Below, piece by piece: positions 51,192 through 54,280 of a DNA stretch of 54,280 nt; position 1 is the first letter of the stretch, and each line of letters begins with the position of its first letter. Source of the DNA: an uncultured Bacteroides sp. (GTDB taxonomy: Bacteria; Bacteroidota; Bacteroidia; Bacteroidales; Bacteroidaceae). The position numbers and the translations under genes were made by a program. The stretch lies in NCBI GenBank assembly GCA_949289265.1, contig CASENE010000059.1:1-54280 (forward strand). Reading direction: 5' to 3'. The notes under the pieces are model-generated. The model was given only the letters and a program-made list of their open reading frames with translations, did not search any database and was not told the origin of the DNA.

Positions 51192-52166
51192 ATGTTTACG
51201 ACAACCGAACTCTTGGAGAAAATCAACCGCCACATCGGCGGACTGGAATTTACGCGACCGCCGCGCGGGCTGTACGAGCCCGTGTCCTACGTTTTGTCGC
51301 TGGGAGGCAAGCGCATCCGTCCCCTGCTGATGCTGATGGCCTACAACCTTTATCGCGAGGACGTAGACCGCATCCTCTCTCCGGCCGCGGGCATCGAGAT
51401 TTACCACAACTATACGCTGCTGCACGACGACGTGATGGACAAGGCCGACATGCGCCGGGGCAAGCCTACGGTGCACAAGGTGTGGAACGAGAACGCCGCC
51501 ATCCTGTCCGGCGACGCCATGCTGGTGCTGGCCTATCAGTACGTGGCCGGATGCTCTCCCCTCTGCCTGAAAGACGTGCTGGAGCTGTTCAGCCAGACCG
51601 CCCTCGAGATTTGCGAAGGGCAGCAGATGGACATGGAGTTCGAGTCGCGCCTCGACGTGTCCGAAGCCGAATACCTGGAGATGATACGCCTGAAGACGTC
51701 CGTCCTGCTGGCCTGCAGCCTGAAGATGGGCGCCCTGCTGGGAGACGCTTCGGCCGATGACATGGCCTGCCTCTACGACTTCGGCGTGAACTTGGGCATG
51801 GCCTTCCAACTGAAGGACGACCTGCTGGACGTCTATGGGAACCCGGACGTGTTCGGCAAGAACATCGGCGGCGACATCCTCTGCAACAAGAAGACCTACC
51901 TGCTGATCAAGGCCTTCGAGCGTGCCGACGAGCAGCAGCGGCGCGCCTTGTCCTTCTGGGTGGAGGCCGACACCTACGTGCCCGAAAAGAAAATAGCAGC
52001 CGTCAGGGCCTTGTATGACGAAATCGGGGTCAAGACCCTCTGCGAGAGCCTGATGGAAGAATACACCTTCCGCGCCCGCGCCGCCCTCCTGTCGGTTCAG
52101 GTGCCCGACGAGCGCAAGCAGGGCCTGGCCGAGCTGATGGAGAAGCTGATGCATCGGGAGGTGTGA
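51192..52166 (+). CDS. Polyprenyl (trans-isoprenyl) diphosphate synthase
   Basis: 324 residues from ATG 51192; the TTG at 51177 is an alternative. First Asp-rich motif DDVMD in YTLLHDDVMDKADMRRGKPT, second DDLLD in FQLKDDLLDVYGN, and the GGKRIRPLL motif for IPP binding. It makes trans-polyprenyl diphosphates, for example for menaquinone; chain length cannot be told from sequence. Confidence 0.93.
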   Translation: MFTTTELLEKINRHIGGLEFTRPPRGLYEPVSYVLSLGGKRIRPLLMLMAYNLYREDVDRILSPAAGIEIYHNYTLLHDDVMDKADMRRGKPTVHKVWNENAAILSGDAMLVLAYQYVAGCSPLCLKDVLELFSQTALEICEGQQMDMEFESRLDVSEAEYLEMIRLKTSVLLACSLKMGALLGDASADDMACLYDFGVNLGMAFQLKDDLLDVYGNPDVFGKNIGGDILCNKKTYLLIKAFERADEQQRRALSFWVEADTYVPEKKIAAVRALYDEIGVKTLCESLMEEYTFRARAALLSVQVPDERKQGLAELMEKLMHREV

Positions 52167-52231
52167 CAGAAGCCCCGGCGGAACCAAACAGCTATGAACC
52201 AGACATCTCCTCACCCAGCCCGAAGATAACC

Positions 52232-52942
52232 ATGCCCTACCGACGATTGCCCAATACAGACCAGGCCCGGATACGTGCCCTGAAGATGGTGACCGAAAAG
52301 TGCGAGGCGTCCGGAGGCATCGACCCCACCGTGTCGCTGCGCGCCCAGCAGGCCGCCCGCAACTTCCTGCTGAAGTTTGAAGCGGCCCACGCCTACTACG
52401 TGGAATGCTACGCTCGCCAGGCTCAAGCCGCCCCCGCGCACCACCGGCACGTCAAGATGGCACGCCTGTATGTGTCCCACTTCATTCAGGTGCTCAACCT
52501 GGCCGTCATCCGCAACGAGGTGCGGGCGGCGCAAAAGGAGTGGTACGGCCTTCCCGTCAAGAGCAACACCGTGCCCGACCTCTCTTCGGAGGCGGCTTTG
52601 GCGGAATGGGGGCGGCGGGTGATAGACGGCGAGGGAAAACGCATCGCGCAGGGCGGCATCCCCATCTACAACCCCACGATAGCCAAGGTGAAGGTGCATT
52701 ACGACATCTTCCTGGATAGCTACGAGAAGCAGAAGAGCCTGCAGGCGGCCACCGGCCGCAGCCTGGAGGCCCTGTCGGCCATGCGGGCCGAAGCCGACCG
52801 CCTGATTCTGGACATCTGGAACCAGGTGGAGGCCTGTTTTGCCGGAGTCGAGCCCCTGGGGAAGCGGCTGGAGCAGTGCCGCGCCTATGGCGTGGTCTAT
52901 TATTACCGCAGCGGTGAGAAGAATAAAGAAACCGAAGTATGA
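52232..52942 (+). CDS. Conserved hypothetical, helical protein (MPYRRLPNTDQARIRALK type)
   Basis: 236 residues from ATG 52232. The start MPYRRLPNTDQARIRALK looks like a known Bacteroidales hypothetical family. A longer GTG-start frame from 52163 overlaps the prenyl synthase and adds 23 unconserved residues. Mostly helical, with no membrane segment and no metal-site motif seen. The TatD gene overlaps its end (ATGA), so the two are coupled. Function unknown. Confidence 0.72.
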   Translation: MPYRRLPNTDQARIRALKMVTEKCEASGGIDPTVSLRAQQAARNFLLKFEAAHAYYVECYARQAQAAPAHHRHVKMARLYVSHFIQVLNLAVIRNEVRAAQKEWYGLPVKSNTVPDLSSEAALAEWGRRVIDGEGKRIAQGGIPIYNPTIAKVKVHYDIFLDSYEKQKSLQAATGRSLEALSAMRAEADRLILDIWNQVEACFAGVEPLGKRLEQCRAYGVVYYYRSGEKNKETEV

Positions 52943-53739
52943 GACTGGTAGATTCGCATGCACATCTTTTTCTGGAGGAATTCCAGACTGACCTGCCCGA
53001 GGTGATGGAACGTGCCCGGCAGGCCGGCGTGTCGCACATCTTCATGCCCAACATAGACAGCACCACCGTCGGGCCTTTGTTGCGCGTCTGTGCCGCCTAC
53101 CCCGGCTATTGCTTTCCGATGATAGGCCTGCACCCCACGTCGGTGGCCGGCAACTACCGCGACGAGTTGGCCCTGGTGGAACAACACTTGTCCTCGGAGC
53201 GGCATCCCTTTGTGGCGGTGGGCGAGATAGGCATCGACCTCTATTGGGACAAGACCTGGCGGACGCAGCAGCTGGAGGCTTTCGACGTCCAACTGCAAGC
53301 GGCGTTGAGGCACGACCTGCCCGTGGTGGTTCATTGCCGCGAGGCTTTCGACGAGGTCTATGGCGTGTTGCAGGCATATCGCGACACTCCCTTGCGGGGC
53401 ATTTGGCACTGCTTTTCGGGGACGGCGGACGAGGCCCGGCGCATCTTGGACTTGCCCCGCTTCCTGCTGGGCATCAACGGCGTCCTGACCTTCAAGAAGT
53501 CGGCCCTGCCCGCAGTCCTGCCCTGCATCCCTTTGGAGCGGATGGTGCTGGAGACCGACGCTCCTTACCTGGCCCCCGTTCCGCACAGGGGACGGAGGAA
53601 CGAGAGCGCCTTTGTGCGCGACACGGCGCTGAAGGTGGCCGAAGTGCTGGGCGAGCAGCCCGAACACGTGGCGGAAGTGACGGCCCGCAACGCCCTCCGG
53701 TTCTTCCGGCAGGCGGACGAAGCGGCGGCATTTCTTTAA
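52939..53739 (+). CDS. TatD family metal-dependent hydrolase
   Basis: 266 residues. A TIM-barrel nuclease family with metal-binding sites in LVDSHAHLF, GEIGIDLYW, VVHCREAF, GIWHCFSGT and ETDAPYLAP. TatD proteins act on DNA ends in repair or turnover. The start overlaps the hypothetical gene before it. Confidence 0.92.
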   Translation: MRLVDSHAHLFLEEFQTDLPEVMERARQAGVSHIFMPNIDSTTVGPLLRVCAAYPGYCFPMIGLHPTSVAGNYRDELALVEQHLSSERHPFVAVGEIGIDLYWDKTWRTQQLEAFDVQLQAALRHDLPVVVHCREAFDEVYGVLQAYRDTPLRGIWHCFSGTADEARRILDLPRFLLGINGVLTFKKSALPAVLPCIPLERMVLETDAPYLAPVPHRGRRNESAFVRDTALKVAEVLGEQPEHVAEVTARNALRFFRQADEAAAFL

Positions 53740-53809
53740 AATATATTAAAACTGCCCCCTTGCGGCGGATAAAAGCCCGAAGGAGGGTGCGTAAAACAAA
53801 AAAATAAAC

Positions 53810-53817
53810 TACTTTTG
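53810..53817 (+). promoter_or_regulatory. -7 promoter box for tRNA-Ser
   Basis: TACTTTTG matches TAnnTTTG, 61 bases before the tRNA. Confidence 0.5.
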
Positions 53818-53877
53818 CAGCCGGAAAACGCGGGATACCTCCCCAAGGAGAGTCTCGGCCGTTTTTCCCGGAGACCA

Positions 53878-53965
53878 GGAGAGATGCTCGAGTGGTTGAA
53901 GAGGCACGCCTGGAAAGCGTGTATACTCCAAAAGGGTATCCGGGGTTCGAATCCCCGTCTCTCCG
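53878..53965 (+). tRNA. tRNA-Ser (anticodon GGA)
   Basis: 88 bases. The 7-bp acceptor stem GGAGAGA / TCTCTCC with discriminator G encloses the D-arm, an anticodon stem CACGC/GCGTG with loop CTGGAAA (anticodon GGA), a long class II variable arm (TACTCC...GGGTA), and the T-arm GGGGTTCGAATCCCC. No CCA is encoded. An integrase gene begins about 225 bases later, so the tRNA 3' end is the probable attachment site. Confidence 0.95.
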
Positions 53966-53998
53966 CTTCCAACACTGAATGTCAGTGAGTTAAGAATT

Positions 53999-54046
53999 AA
54001 GTACCCGAAAAAGTACCCGAATTTGCTTTTTCGGGTACTTTTTTTG
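53999..54046 (+). terminator. Terminator after tRNA-Ser
   Basis: AAGTACCCGAAAAAG (53999-54013) pairs perfectly with CTTTTTCGGGTACTT (54026-54040), followed by a T run. The left arm plus loop contains GTACCCGAA twice, so this block may derive from the junction of an integrated element. Confidence 0.8.
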
Positions 54047-54189
54047 CTCATCTGCGTTTGACGGCGTAGGCAATCCCGGCGGCGCAAGCTGCCACTATCC
54101 CGGCTGAGGAAATCCAATCAAGCCAACCCGTTTTAGGCTGGGTACTATTCTACCTAAAGAAAGGTTCAGAAAGGAAAAACGGTGAAGCC

Positions 54190-54280
54190 ATGATTATGGC
54201 ACGTATCACCATTGATGGCAAGCTATGCCAGTTCAGTACGAAGCAAAGCATCCTTCCTAATAATTGGAACGTAGCATCAG
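54190..54280 (+). CDS. Tyrosine-type integrase, N-terminal fragment (cut by window end)
   Basis: From ATG 54190 it reads MIMARITIDGKLCQFSTKQS and continues to the window end. This fits the N-terminal arm-binding domain of Bacteroides tyrosine integrases. The open frame extends upstream to 54070, and the segment FYLKKGSERKNGEA just before the ATG also fits the family, yet no ATG, GTG or TTG lies in that upstream frame. So either a shortened start is used or the 5' end was replaced. With tRNA-Ser next to it, this marks the left side of an integrative element. Confidence 0.75.
   Translation, partial: MIMARITIDGKLCQFSTKQSILPNNWNVAS

Overview
The window is chromosomal DNA from a member of the Bacteroidales, most likely a Bacteroidaceae species with a fairly GC-rich genome. 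Four things point there. The gene set is typical (GldH, RicT, fimbrillin/FISUMP lipoprotein, six-bladed propeller lipoprotein, DUF6242 and DUF2795 proteins). Many genes have the Bacteroidetes -7 promoter box TAnnTTTG, in the best cases with TTTG 19-20 bases upstream. A GH26/GH130/symporter/epimerase operon follows the order known from Bacteroides fragilis. The integrase at the right edge is of the Bacteroides type. No rRNA or CRISPR is present. There is one tRNA (Ser, anticodon GGA).

Left end (1-6.9 kb): a peptide-export cluster in apparent decay. It holds a TlpA-like thioredoxin lipoprotein, a GG-leader bacteriocin-type precursor interrupted by two in-frame TAG codons, a six-bladed propeller lipoprotein, a C39-peptidase ABC exporter split by a frameshift, and an HlyD-type adaptor. 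The first three genes are visibly more AT-rich than everything after them. I consider this cluster the most interesting part of the window.

6.9-25.4 kb, mostly plus strand: metA, a U32 peptidase, an SH3/zinc-ribbon membrane protein, ribD, a DUF6242 lipoprotein, then an envelope block (uppS, bamA, two OmpH/Skp chaperones, murI), a fimbrillin/FISUMP lipoprotein, metF, and holB-ricT-gldH. 25.6-35.0 kb, minus strand: the cell-shape operon mreBCD-mrdA-rodA, then purH and dnaX. dnaX is divergent from a small ftsB/divIC-like gene.

36.2-42.3 kb: a beta-mannan utilisation operon. GH26 mannanase cuts mannan, a GPH symporter imports the disaccharide, a 2-epimerase turns mannobiose into mannosylglucose, and GH130 phosphorolyses it. 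An SGNH esterase follows closely and may deacetylate mannan. 42.4-53.7 kb holds ordinary housekeeping and hypothetical genes: serine hydrolase, corrinoid adenosyltransferase, flavin reductase, pfkA, ispH, cmk, a TonB-like protein, a prenyl synthase and TatD. The window ends with tRNA-Ser, its terminator, and the first codons of a tyrosine integrase. This looks like the left boundary of an integrated element.

A family of 22-bp tandem repeats occurs at four intergenic loci (about 25.5, 35.9, 44.0 and 50.2 kb). A 12-base core appears in either orientation between constant 10-base spacers. Other repeat-rich gaps (5.44, 31.4, 49.3 kb) carry unrelated short repeats.
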